Shown: in pieces, positions 18,132 to 25,631 of the stretch
How the letters are laid out: the number at the start of each line of letters is the position of its first letter
Position numbering within the stretch: position 1 is the stretch's first letter
NCBI RefSeq assembly: GCF_900168005.1
Contig: NZ_FUYP01000015.1
Span: forward strand, 1-64,000
From: Sphingopyxis flava
GTDB lineage: Bacteria > Pseudomonadota > Alphaproteobacteria > Sphingomonadales > Sphingomonadaceae
DNA: 64,000 nucleotides
Direction: 5' to 3'
Translations under genes and position numbers: made by a program
Notes under the pieces: generated by a model
The model's database searches: none
Told to the model about the DNA's origin: nothing
Seen by the model: the letters and a program-made list of their open reading frames with translations, nothing else

Positions 18132-18848
18132 GACCAGCTCAATCAGCTTGGTCTTTATGGCATTGCGAAGGCGTTCGCCGATCTTGGCGGCAATGACGAA
18201 GCCGCGGGGCTTGGTCATGCCGAATGGCTGGCGCTGTTGCTCGACCATGAGGCGACGCATCGCCGCGACAAGCGGCTGGCGGCGCGACTTCGCCATGCGA
18301 AGCTGCGGCACCTCGCGGTGCCGGAGGATATCGATTACCGGTCGCCGCGCGGGCTCGACCGGCGAATGATGGAAAGCCTGCTCAAGGGCGGCTGGATCGG
18401 TGCGCATGAAAATCTGGCGATCATCGGACCGACAGGCGTCGGCAAGAGCTGGCTTGCCTGCGCACTCGGCCACAAGGCGTGCCGCGACAATCGCTCGGTG
18501 CTCTATACCCGGCTGTCGAAGCTGCTCGATGATCTGAGCCTAGCCCGCGGTGACGGCCGCATTGCGTCGCGCCTGAAGAGCCTCGGCCAGGTCGAGTTGC
18601 TGATCCTCGACGACTAGGGGCTGGAACCGCTCGAACCCAATGCCCGGCATCATCTTCTGGAAATCCTCGAGGATCGATATGGTCGTCGTTCCACGCTCGT
18701 CACCAGCCAGCTTCCTATCGCGAAATGGGACGAGTTGATCGGCTGTCCGACCTATGCCGACGCCATCCTCGACCGGCTCGTCCACAATGCCCATCGCATT
18801 GAGCTCAGCGGGGAATCCATGCGCCGCGCCACCGCACTGAAGGCTTGA
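18132..18848 (+). pseudogene. istB: IS21-family helper ATPase IstB, amber-interrupted
   Basis: The frame shows the IstB/DnaC-like AAA+ ATPase: NQLGLYGIAKAFADL, LKGGWIGAHENLAIIGPTG with Walker A GPTGVGKSW, and Walker B VELLILDD. The codon after LILDD is TAG (18615-18617), where homologues have Trp (LLILDDWGLEPL). Beyond it the frame continues unbroken through [20 protein letters not shown] to a natural stop at 18846-18848. A single TGG-to-TAG change therefore inactivates it, unless suppressed. The partner istA is missing, replaced by the IS3 fragment on the other strand. Confidence 0.85.
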
Positions 18849-18900
18849 CCGCGCGCCGAAATCCATGACACAAAATCACGACGATCAGAGGCTCCGCTAG

Positions 18901-18967
18901 GTGGGCGGCATCGGCTCGGAATAGTGGGCGCCATCAGATCGGAATAAAAGGGCGGCATCGTTGGAAT
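18901..18967. repeat. Three tandem ~23-bp repeats, IS21-family terminus
   Basis: Units at 18901-18923, 18924-18946 and 18947-18967 share GGGCG(G/C)CATC near the start and (TC)GGAAT at the end; the first two agree at about 19 of 23 positions. They follow istB by some 50 bases, where IS21-family elements carry multiple transposase-binding repeats. The IS5 remnant begins at once after the last unit, so this is probably the true right end of the IS21 element, inserted into IS5. Confidence 0.75.
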
Positions 18968-18970
18968 CCG

Positions 18971-19321
18971 CACCCCTATGCACTGATGCTCACCGCCGGC
19001 AATGTCAGCGACGTAAAGGACGCCCCCGCGCTCCTCGAACGCGCCGGTCGTATGCGCTACCTGCTTGGCGATAAAGGCTACGATGCGGACAGGTTGCGTC
19101 GCGCGCTGCGCGAGGCCGGAACCACGCCGGTCATCCCCGCCCGGCGCAACCGCAAACGTGCGATCCGCTTCGACAAGGACCGCTACCGTGGCAGACACTT
19201 GATCGAGAACGCCTTCTGCCGGCTGAAGGACTTCCGCCGCGTCGCCACCCGCTACGACAAGCTTGCGGCCAACTTCCTATCGGGCGTGGCACTCGCCACT
19301 GCCATCGCCTTCTGGCTCTGA
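18971..19321 (+). pseudogene. IS5-family transposase, C-terminal remnant
   Basis: The open frame begins HPYALMLTAGNVSDVKDAPA and holds YLLGDKGYDADRLR (second catalytic Asp region) and RHLIENAFCRLKDFRRVATR (catalytic Glu), ending IAFWL and a stop at 19319-19321. The first half of the transposase is missing, cut at the IS21 terminal repeats. What is left is free of lesions, which agrees with disruption by IS21 insertion rather than slow decay. Confidence 0.88.
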
Positions 19322-19433
19322 ACCAGTCTGGACCCTAAGTCTCAGAAATCAGACATTTTCCTGCACAAATCCCTTGTCGAGGCGTGTCTTTTCCATCGGA
19401 AATAGTTCCCAACAACTTCAAAGGTTTGGAACA

Positions 19434-19949
19434 ATGGAAGGGACAAAATCGAACACGTCCAAGGTACCTCAGATGATCGCCGACATGATGGGCGATCATT
19501 TCCTGGAGGTCGCGCGGCACCTGCGCGAGACACAGAAAAATCATCCCGAGGACTTCAGGTCGGTCGCCAAGCAACTGAAGATCGGTATTCGCAAGGCGTA
19601 CAATCTCGCCCAGATCAGCCGCACATTCGAAGACCTCGAAGTTCCGATCGAACGGTTGCGGCGGATCGGTTGGACCAAGCTCGCGCTGCTCTCGCCTTAT
19701 CTAGACAAGCGCAACATCGACAGGCTGCTTGCGAAGGCGGCTGACGCTACCGCGCATGAGCTGAAGATGTATCTGCGCGGAAACGAGTTCGACCCCGATG
19801 GCAGAACCATCGTCCTCCACCTCGATAGCGAGCAATATGCCGTATTCGAGCGGGCACTTCTGGCGGCGGGCGCAATTCCACATTCAAGAGGCCTGCTGAA
19901 CAAGGAGGCCGTCCTTACGGAACTGCTTGATCGCGTCATGTCAAACTGA
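19434..19949 (+). CDS. Hypothetical protein, mostly helical
   Basis: A 171-residue protein I do not recognise. It appears helical and charged, with VPQMIADMMGDHFLEVARHL near the start, a segment that could be a helix-turn-helix (FRSVAKQLKIGIRKAYNLAQ), and a C-terminal part VLHLDSEQYAVFERALLAAG with GLLNKEAVLTELLDRVM. No signal peptide or membrane segment is seen. It lies between the IS5 tail and the recombinase remnant on the same strand, so it is probably cargo or an accessory gene of the integrated element. The ATG is chosen as the first after the IS5 end; the upstream Shine-Dalgarno is weak. Confidence 0.6.
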   Translation: MEGTKSNTSKVPQMIADMMGDHFLEVARHLRETQKNHPEDFRSVAKQLKIGIRKAYNLAQISRTFEDLEVPIERLRRIGWTKLALLSPYLDKRNIDRLLAKAADATAHELKMYLRGNEFDPDGRTIVLHLDSEQYAVFERALLAAGAIPHSRGLLNKEAVLTELLDRVMSN

Positions 19950-20073
19950 CCTTCACCCCGCCGGGCTGCTCCGACGTGCCCCTGGTCACGGTTTGCTCCG
20001 GGACCTCGGCGCGCTCTTGCACTGCCCGGCGGGTTCGGCATCATCTCCCTCATCAGGCATGGAGATCAGGCAA

Positions 20074-20616
20074 ATGAGCAACAAGGATCAGCAGACACCG
20101 ACACTCGTCGACATCGAGCAACATATGACGGGCAAATGGGTGGAGGAACAGCTCGGCCGGCTGCGGCAGATGCGCCAGGACCACAAGGAAGCTGAAGCAG
20201 GCATCGCCCGACTGCTCGAACTGGTCGAAAAAGGGCTGATGGATGCCGAGGACGCATCCATGCGCGAGCGACTGGTCAATCTCCGGTTCCGGCGTGATGA
20301 ACTCGCCGAACAGATTTCTGAACTGACCCGCCGCCTCGCGATGGCCGAGCCGGTGATCACACCCGCCAAGATCGAGAAGCTGGCAATACTCCTGCGCGAC
20401 AAGCTGCATCACGGTCCGCCTGATCTGCGCCAGGCCTATGCCCGGCTGCTACTCAGTGAGGTGCGCGTCGATGATAGGGAAATCCGCATCAGCGGCTCAA
20501 AAGCCGTGCTGGCGCGGAGTGCTGCAGGGGGCGTGGCCAAAACCACGCCCGCAGTTCTCTCTTTTGTTCGAGAATGGTGCGCCCGGCAGGATTCGAACCT
20601 GCGGCCACCCGCTTAG
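20074..20616 (+). pseudogene. Large serine recombinase, C-terminal remnant running into tRNA-Arg
   Basis: The frame matches the C-terminal part of large serine site-specific recombinases: a coiled coil (EEQLGRLRQMRQDHKEAEAG, MRERLVNLRFRRDELAEQIS) then AKIEKLAILLRDKLHHGPPD, LRQAYARLLLSEVRVDDREI and RISGSKAVLARSA. The resolvase catalytic domain with its nucleophilic Ser is absent. The last residues, VREWCARQDSNLRPPA, are the antisense of the tRNA-Arg gene at 20575-20651, so the frame ends inside the attachment gene. This indicates an element that integrated at this tRNA and later lost the 5' half of its recombinase. Confidence 0.78.
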
Positions 20617-20651
20617 AAGGCGGGTGCTCTATCCAGCTGAGCTACGAGCGC
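20575..20651 (-). tRNA. tRNA-Arg (anticodon UCU)
   Basis: On the minus strand a full cloverleaf is readable: acceptor GCGCTCG pairing CGGGCGC with one G-U pair, D arm AGCTCAGCTGGATAGAGC, anticodon stem CCCGC/GCGGG with loop CTTCTAA (anticodon TCT), T arm with GGTTCGAATCC, and an encoded ACCA end at 20575-20578. Length with CCA is 77 bases. It separates the accessory region to its left from housekeeping genes to its right, and its 3' end is overlapped by the recombinase frame, so it is the likely attB/att site of the island. Confidence 0.96.
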
Positions 20652-20723
20652 GCGGCACGGCTGTGCCGTTGCGGCGAATAGCGCGGTTTGCGCTGGCCGC
20701 AAAGCACGTTAAGCAGCGTAGCG

Positions 20724-21509
20724 ATGAGAGACCCCGAGCCGAGCCAGTCATCCCCTGCTCCCGTCAGCGCGGGGCAGATACGCCATTTTCGCTATTACGA
20801 TCTCGTGATGGCGGCTTTCGTCGCCATCCTTCTCCTTAGCAACATCATCGGAGCGTCGAAGCTGTCGACGGTGGGCAGCGTTACATTTGGCGCGGGGATC
20901 CTGTTTTTTCCCCTGAGCTACGTAATCGGCGACGTGCTGACCGAGGTTTATGGCTACGCGAGGGCACGGCGGGTGATCTGGACCGGCTTTGCCGCGATGA
21001 TCTTCATGGCTGTCATGAGCTGGGTCGTCGTCGCGATGCCCGCCGACCGCGACTGGGGCTGCGCAGGCGCGGACCTTCTTTTGCTGAAGACGGCCGGAGA
21101 GGGAACGGGCCCCATCTGCCAGGCGACCTATGAAAGCGTGTTCGGCAGCACCTGGCGCATCGTCGTCGCGTCGATCACGGCCTTCTGGGCGGGCGAGTTC
21201 GTTAACAGTTACGTTCTGGCGCGCATGAAGCTTTGGACCCGCGGCAAGCACCTCTGGTCGCGAACGATCGGATCGACCATCTTTGGTCAGGCGTTCGACA
21301 GCCTCCTGTTCTACCCCATAGCCTTCCTGGGCATCTGGCCGACGCATCTTGTCGTGACCGTGATGATCACCAACTGGTTGATGAAAGTGGGATGGGAAGC
21401 GGTCCTCACGCCCGTCACCTATGCCGTGGTCGACTTGCTCAAGCGGCTCGAAGGCGTCGATGTGTATGACGAGGGAACCGACTTCAATCCATTTGGCGCC
21501 AAGGTTTGA
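20724..21509 (+). CDS. yhhQ: Queuosine precursor transporter (YhhQ/VUT family)
   Basis: A 261-residue inner-membrane protein of the YhhQ family, which takes up 7-deazaguanine precursors (preQ0/preQ1) for queuosine tRNA modification. Family marks are FRYYDLVMAAFVAILLLSNI, the FPLSYVIGDVLTEVYGYARA segment, GSTIFGQAFDSLLFYPIAF, and about six membrane helices. The ATG at 20724 gives the usual length; an earlier in-frame start would extend towards the tRNA. It is the first housekeeping gene right of the island. Confidence 0.92.
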   Translation: MRDPEPSQSSPAPVSAGQIRHFRYYDLVMAAFVAILLLSNIIGASKLSTVGSVTFGAGILFFPLSYVIGDVLTEVYGYARARRVIWTGFAAMIFMAVMSWVVVAMPADRDWGCAGADLLLLKTAGEGTGPICQATYESVFGSTWRIVVASITAFWAGEFVNSYVLARMKLWTRGKHLWSRTIGSTIFGQAFDSLLFYPIAFLGIWPTHLVVTVMITNWLMKVGWEAVLTPVTYAVVDLLKRLEGVDVYDEGTDFNPFGAKV

Positions 21510-21514
21510 CCTCC

Positions 21515-21916
21515 ATGACCCTGATCGAACTTGCCTCGCTCTTCGAGGAGCGCAAAAGCTGGATTGTGACCGCAAGCGCACTCGATAAGGATGCCTTGCA
21601 TATCTATTTCGGCATGGCGCTGTTTGTGGTTGTCCGACTGATCTGGCGCTGGCGCGGCGGCTGGCTTGTTGCCTGGCTGGCTGTGCTCGCGATGGCGTGC
21701 GGCGGCGAATGGCTCGACATCACCGCCGAGCGAAGCCACGCCGTCGTCCGCCCTGATCCTGAGCATTGGCACGACATCTGGAACACGATGTTCTGGCCGA
21801 CGGTCCTGCTCCTGATCGGCCGGTGGCTGCAGCCTGCCGCAAGGCAGGCCCGCGAAAGCGAAGCGCCTGTCGCGCCTTCAGACGAGGACGCCGAGCGCAG
21901 CCTCGAACAGGCGTAG
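21515..21916 (+). CDS. Hypothetical membrane protein
   Basis: A 133-residue protein with two clear hydrophobic helices ([17 protein letters not shown] and [15 protein letters not shown]) and a third near [15 protein letters not shown], followed by an acidic hydrophilic tail. I do not recognise the family. The ATG lies six bases after the yhhQ stop, suggesting co-transcription; a TTG at 21506 is possible. Its last 39 bases overlap the 3' end of the convergent purQ gene. Confidence 0.65.
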   Translation: MTLIELASLFEERKSWIVTASALDKDALHIYFGMALFVVVRLIWRWRGGWLVAWLAVLAMACGGEWLDITAERSHAVVRPDPEHWHDIWNTMFWPTVLLLIGRWLQPAARQARESEAPVAPSDEDAERSLEQA

Positions 21917-22543
21917 CCCGTCGGTGCCGCCGTGCGCGGCATCGATCGCGCGCTCGGGGTGCGGCATCATGCCAAGAACATTGCCCTCATCGTTCAGCAC
22001 GCCCGCAATGGCGCGCGCCGAGCCATTGACCGGGGCGGCATAGCGGAATGCCACACGCCCCTCGCCTTCGATCCGTTCGAGCGTCTCGGCGTCGGCGAAA
22101 TAATTGCCGTCATGATGCGCGACCGGAATGTCGATCGCCTCGCCCGCGCTGTAGCCGGCGGTAAACAGCGACTGGCTGTTCTCGACCGTCAAGGGCACGG
22201 TGCGGCACACGAAATTGAGGCCCGCGTTGCGCATCAACGCGCCGGGAAGCAGCCCCGCCTCGGTCAGCACCTGGAAGCCGTTGCAGACCCCGAGCACCGG
22301 AACGCCGCGCGCAGCAGCATCGGCAACGCTGCGCAGGATGGGCGAGCGCGCGGCCATTGCACCCGAGCGGAGATAATCGCCGTAGGAGAAGCCGCCCGGC
22401 AGCGCGATGAAGTCGGTGCCGTTCGGGAGCGCGGTATCGCGGTGCCAGACCATGGCTGGTGCGCGGCCGGTGACGCGCTCGAGTGCGACCGCCATGTCGC
22501 GGTCGCAGTTGGAACCGGGAAAGACGATGACGGCGGTCTTCAT
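21878..22543 (-). CDS. purQ: Phosphoribosylformylglycinamidine synthase subunit PurQ
   Basis: PurQ is the glutaminase subunit that feeds ammonia to PurL in the fourth step of purine synthesis. The class I amidotransferase triad is visible: Cys in [13 protein letters not shown], and His/Glu in [10 protein letters not shown]. The opening [17 protein letters not shown] is typical, and 221 residues is the normal size. It follows purS by about 20 bases in the usual purS-purQ order. Its 3' end overlaps the hypothetical membrane gene on the other strand. Confidence 0.97.
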   Translation of the reverse strand: MKTAVIVFPGSNCDRDMAVALERVTGRAPAMVWHRDTALPNGTDFIALPGGFSYGDYLRSGAMAARSPILRSVADAAARGVPVLGVCNGFQVLTEAGLLPGALMRNAGLNFVCRTVPLTVENSQSLFTAGYSAGEAIDIPVAHHDGNYFADAETLERIEGEGRVAFRYAAPVNGSARAIAGVLNDEGNVLGMMPHPERAIDAAHGGTDGLRLFEAALGVLV

Positions 22544-22562
22544 GGCGTGTCTCCCTGGCCGG

Positions 22563-22793
22563 TCAGGCCCGTTCGATCCGATAATTCTCGATCACGGTAT
22601 TGGCGAGCAGCTTCGCACACATGGCGTCGAGATCGGCGTCGCTGACATCGTCGGCGACATCGAGCTCGATGAAGCGGCCGGCGCGCACGTCGCTGACGCC
22701 GCTGAAGCCCAGTCCCTCCAGCGCGTGATGGATCGCCTTGCCCTGCGGGTCGAGAACCCCTGGCTTGAGCGTCACATAGACCTGGACTTTCAT
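22563..22793 (-). CDS. purS: Phosphoribosylformylglycinamidine synthase subunit PurS
   Basis: PurS is the small structural subunit bridging PurL and PurQ in the FGAM synthase complex. The 76-residue protein starts [20 protein letters not shown] and has the family's [20 protein letters not shown] core. Length and position directly before purQ confirm it. Confidence 0.96.
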   Translation of the reverse strand: MKVQVYVTLKPGVLDPQGKAIHHALEGLGFSGVSDVRAGRFIELDVADDVSDADLDAMCAKLLANTVIENYRIERA

Positions 22794-22895
22794 GAAGCAA
22801 ACCTTTGCGAGAGGGTGCGGGGACGATGGGCGCGCCTATGCCCGCGAATCACCCTGTGGGCAAGGGTGACGCCCTTTAAAATATCCTTTTCCCGG

Positions 22896-22937
22896 ATTGC
22901 GAACCGCTCGCATCTTTCTTGTTGCGAATCGGTCGCA
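22896..22937. promoter_or_regulatory. Two Fur-box-like palindromes upstream of bfd
   Basis: TTGCGAACCGCTCGCA (22897-22912) and TTGCGAATCGGTCGCA (22922-22937) share TTGCGAA-N4-TCGCA, an inverted repeat close to the alphaproteobacterial Fur-box style. They lie 38-80 bases before the bfd start, over the region where a promoter should be. Iron repression of bfd (mobilises iron when scarce) would make sense; no test is possible from sequence alone. Confidence 0.5.
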
Positions 22938-22975
22938 CTATCCTTACACGCAGGGTTGTTGAGAAGGATTCGCAT

Positions 22976-23149
22976 ATGGTCGTCTGTGTCTGCAACGCAA
23001 TAAGAGAACGGGATTTGCGCGACGTCGCGAAGAATGGGCAATTGCGGAGCGCGAAGGCCGCCTATGCGCAACTGGGTCGCAAACCCAAATGCGGTCAATG
23101 CCTGTCATTCGCTCGCAATATCATCAGCGACGTCGCCGAGACCGTCTGA
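22976..23149 (+). CDS. bfd: Bacterioferritin-associated ferredoxin (Bfd)
   Basis: A 57-residue [2Fe-2S] protein that delivers electrons to bacterioferritin to release stored iron. Cluster ligands are Cys4 and Cys6 (VCVCNAI) and Cys39 and Cys42 (KPKCGQC), the exact Bfd spacing. The ATG at 22976 has AAGGA seven bases upstream. It lies 100 bases before bfr on the same strand, behind two Fur-like boxes. Confidence 0.94.
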   Translation: MVVCVCNAIRERDLRDVAKNGQLRSAKAAYAQLGRKPKCGQCLSFARNIISDVAETV

Positions 23150-23248
23150 TTTTCCTAGAAAATCAGCCATTTTCATCCTTGGCCTCATTGGGTCCGGGCG
23201 GGTATAATGGTGCCGCTTCCCACCCGAGAGACAGAACAGGACAAGGCA

Positions 23249-23731
23249 ATGAAGGGCGACGAGAAGGTCATCGATTTCCTCAACGAGGCACTGAAGAATG
23301 AGCTGACCGCGATCAATCAATATTGGCTGCATTACCGGATGCTCGACAATTGGGGCGTCAGGCGGCTGGCTGAGTTCGAGCGGCACGAGTCAATCGACGA
23401 GATGAAGCACGCCGACCGGCTTGCCGACCGCATTCTGTTCCTCGGCGGGCTTCCCAATTTCCAGATGCTCGGCCGGCTACGCGTCGGCGAGACGGTCGAG
23501 GAGATTTTGAGAGCAGACCTTGCGCTTGAGGAAGAGGCCATCCCCCTGCTCAAGGACGCAATCGCCCACGCGGAAAGCGTGCGCGATTACGTCAGCCGCG
23601 AGCTCTTCGCCCAAATTCTCGAAAGCGAGGAGGAGCATGTCGATGAACTGGAAAAGCAGTTCGACATGATCGAGCGCATGGGCATCGAAAATTATGTGCA
23701 GCTCCAATCAAAGCCTGCCAGCGACGACTGA
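23249..23731 (+). CDS. bfr: Bacterioferritin
   Basis: A 160-residue haem-containing iron-storage protein that assembles into a 24-mer and oxidises Fe(II). Ferroxidase ligands appear at Glu18, Glu51 and His54, with the haem ligand Met52 between them ([12 protein letters not shown]), and a second E-E-x-x-H set near the C-terminus ([11 protein letters not shown]). The ATG at 23249 matches the standard MKGDEKVI start; upstream in-frame codons are not conserved. It is followed by a strong terminator. Confidence 0.97.
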   Translation: MKGDEKVIDFLNEALKNELTAINQYWLHYRMLDNWGVRRLAEFERHESIDEMKHADRLADRILFLGGLPNFQMLGRLRVGETVEEILRADLALEEEAIPLLKDAIAHAESVRDYVSRELFAQILESEEEHVDELEKQFDMIERMGIENYVQLQSKPASDD

Positions 23732-23763
23732 TTTCAAGCGAAAGCAAAAAATTTGGGCTTGCA

Positions 23764-23796
23764 AGAGAGGCGCTCGCACGGCGCCTCTCTTTTTCG
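23764..23796 (+). terminator. Rho-independent terminator after bfr
   Basis: AGAGAGGCGC and GCGCCTCTCT form a perfect 10-bp stem with a 7-base loop, followed by TTTTT. It lies about 33 bases after the bfr stop. Confidence 0.9.
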
Positions 23797-23803
23797 CTTG
23801 CAC

Positions 23804-23820
23804 TTGCGACTAAGTCGCAA
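23804..23820. promoter_or_regulatory. Third Fur-box-like palindrome
   Basis: TTGCGACTAAGTCGCAA is a perfect inverted repeat of 8-bp arms around one base, of the same style as the boxes before bfd. It lies between the bfr terminator and the gene at 23936, which may therefore be iron-regulated. Confidence 0.45.
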
Positions 23821-23935
23821 TAGCATTTCCTTGCAGTCCCCTCCTGCCGGCTGCTGCGCCCGCGCGGCGGCCGGCATCTTTTTCGGACCCCGCCTGGGAT
23901 CGATTGACCGCGGGTCATATTTTCCGGGAGGCCCG

Positions 23936-24355
23936 ATGACGGCTGGCAAGATTATACAGCAATTGATCGAACAACCGCTTGTCCGCGACCTTGAGGAGCG
24001 GGCCGCACAGGCCGTTCTGGCGCTACGCTATTGTATCGCCTGTCGCCGTGCGGGGCGCGATCCCGAGCCCGAGCTCGGGCGGCGCTGGGAGGCTGAGGCT
24101 GCGGCGCGGCGCTTTCAACTGGTGCTCGTGGCGATCGGCGACGTCTGGCCCGACCCCTTTGCTGTCGCCCCACCCTGCTGCCCGCGCCTCACCTACGACG
24201 AGGCCCTTCTCGGCGCGATGCTCGGGGCGGCCAGTCAAGCTGACGGCGCGCAGTTCGATTGGCTCACCGCCGAAATGTTGAGCGAGGACGGGCGCGGGTT
24301 CCTCTTCGCAGCGCTCGAGAATTTCCTGAGCGCGCGAAGGGTTGGACGCGCTTAG
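23936..24355 (+). CDS. Hypothetical protein downstream of bfr
   Basis: A 139-residue protein I do not recognise. It seems wholly helical, with AAQAVLALRYCIACRRAGRD, a CC pair in VAPPCCPRLTYDEALLGAML and a C-terminal ENFLSARRVG. The start at 23936 has GGGAGG about six bases upstream. Preceded by a Fur-like palindrome and by its own gap after the bfr terminator, it may be an iron-responsive sphingomonad protein; the four cysteines would be worth a look as metal ligands. Confidence 0.65.
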   Translation: MTAGKIIQQLIEQPLVRDLEERAAQAVLALRYCIACRRAGRDPEPELGRRWEAEAAARRFQLVLVAIGDVWPDPFAVAPPCCPRLTYDEALLGAMLGAASQADGAQFDWLTAEMLSEDGRGFLFAALENFLSARRVGRA

Positions 24356-24370
24356 GCCGCGGCGCGCGGC

Positions 24371-24814
24371 TCATTTTCCGCGGGCAAGCGCGGGGTCGCG
24401 TGTTGCAGCCTGTCTTTGCTGCGCTTTGGCGGCGTTCGCCGCCGCTGCCGCGCGCACCAGCGCCTTGAACGCCGGCGCGTCGATCCGGTCGCCTTCGAGC
24501 AGATCAATCGCGCGGCGCGTTCCGCCGCCGAGACTGGCGTTGAACAGTCCCTTTGGATCATCGAGCGCGGCGCCGCGCGCGAAGCTGAGCTTCACCTTGT
24601 CCTTGTAGGTCTCGCCGGTGCACAAAATGCCGTTATGCTCCCAGACGGGCACACCCTGGGGGTTCGACGGCTTGCGCCATTTGACCGTCTCGGCGACCTC
24701 GGGCACGGCCGCTTTGATCAGCTCCCTTATCCTCGCAAGCATCTCGCCGCGCCAGTCTCGAAGCGCCGCGATCTTTTCATCGATCAGCTGAGCTCCATCC
24801 TCGAATTGGCTCAT
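24371..24814 (-). CDS. DUF1801 domain protein (copy 1)
   Basis: A 147-residue protein of the DUF1801/YdhG fold: MLARIRELIKAAVPEVAETV, VKWRKPSNPQGVPVWEHNGI and KVKLSFARGAALDDP are the core, followed by an Ala-rich tail. Function is unknown; the fold is small alpha/beta and cytosolic. It lies ten bases after a second DUF1801 gene (24824-25243) on the same strand, so the two probably form an operon by old duplication; their sequences have diverged widely. Confidence 0.85.
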   Translation of the reverse strand: MSQFEDGAQLIDEKIAALRDWRGEMLARIRELIKAAVPEVAETVKWRKPSNPQGVPVWEHNGILCTGETYKDKVKLSFARGAALDDPKGLFNASLGGGTRRAIDLLEGDRIDAPAFKALVRAAAAANAAKAQQRQAATRDPALARGK

Positions 24815-24823
24815 CGTGCTTCC

Positions 24824-25243
24824 TTATTTTCCGGGGATCCAGCCGGGAATGGCTGCTGCCTGCTTCAGCCAGCTTTCCACCTGCACCTCGTCGATTTCCT
24901 CATCCTCGTGGATATGGAAATAGCGTGCATCGGGATCCTTCGATCCGACAGGCGGCAGCGGACGGAGCGCTGCACCTTTAAAGAAGGTGACCTTGATATA
25001 GCGGGTGAAGCAATGAAAGCTCAGGAACCAGCCCTTCCCCTCGATGCCGTAGAAGGGCGAGTTCCACCGCACAGCTTTCTTCACGTCCGGTACGGTCTTT
25101 TCGATCAGCGCGTCGAGGCGTTTTCCGGCCGCGTGCTTCCAGCCGGGCATAGCGGCGATATAGGCCTGGACCGGCCCATCGCCGTCGCCCTTCGGGATTT
25201 GCGGGTTGCCGCCCGAGAGCAGCTTTGGAGTCTTGCGCGTCAT
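24824..25243 (-). CDS. DUF1801 domain protein (copy 2)
   Basis: A 139-residue DUF1801 protein: AYIAAMPGWKHAAGKRLDAL, VPDVKKAVRWNSPFYGIEGK and YIKVTFFKGAALRPLPP. Its C-terminus ends WLKQAAAIPGWIPGK. The ATG at 25243 follows the upstream membrane gene's TAG after one base; an upstream ATG at 25276 would overlap that gene. Same unknown function as copy 1. Confidence 0.85.
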   Translation of the reverse strand: MTRKTPKLLSGGNPQIPKGDGDGPVQAYIAAMPGWKHAAGKRLDALIEKTVPDVKKAVRWNSPFYGIEGKGWFLSFHCFTRYIKVTFFKGAALRPLPPVGSKDPDARYFHIHEDEEIDEVQVESWLKQAAAIPGWIPGK

Positions 25244-25244
25244 C

Positions 25245-25484
25245 CTAACGCTCCGTGCGCGGCGAGCGCGCCGCATAGGGACGGAAGAACATCCACAGCC
25301 CCGTGAGCATCATCAGCGCGAGCGGCGCGAGAGGGAGATAATAGATCCATGGCGCCGGTTCGCGCCCGAGGCCAAGCGCGAGGAAAATGCCCGCAACCAC
25401 CGCGGTAAAGAGAATAGAGAGCCAGCGATGCAACTGGCGGACTGCCTTGTTCCAGTTCAACTGTCCCTCTCCTGCAGGAGCCAT
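25245..25484 (-). CDS. Small membrane protein, PepSY-TM-like
   Basis: About 79 residues with two membrane helices (WLSILFTAVVAGIFLALGLG and YLPLAPLALMMLTGLWMFF). The WNKAVRQLHRWLSILFT entry resembles the first helix of PepSY-associated membrane proteins, whose His can bind haem; similarity is by eye and limited. An ATG at 25484 with AGGG upstream is preferred; starts at 25511 and 25556 are possible. It leads the small operon with the two DUF1801 genes. Confidence 0.65.
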   Translation of the reverse strand: MAPAGEGQLNWNKAVRQLHRWLSILFTAVVAGIFLALGLGREPAPWIYYLPLAPLALMMLTGLWMFFRPYAARSPRTER

Positions 25485-25631
25485 GCCCCACCCTGGGCGC
25501 GCATGGCTCATCGCCGAGAGCGGCTCGCCAATGGGGCACATTGGACCTCTCGCCATGATAGGCGGTTTTCCTGTCAGGCTGGAACCCCCTTTCTTTGTGC
25601 GCCCGGGCGAGCATCGCGCGATCGCCTCGTG

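Noticed and set aside
20575..20616. Protein tail CARQDSNLRPPA read as a real protein end
   Set aside because: It is antisense tRNA-Arg; this string is a familiar artefact of reading tRNA as protein.
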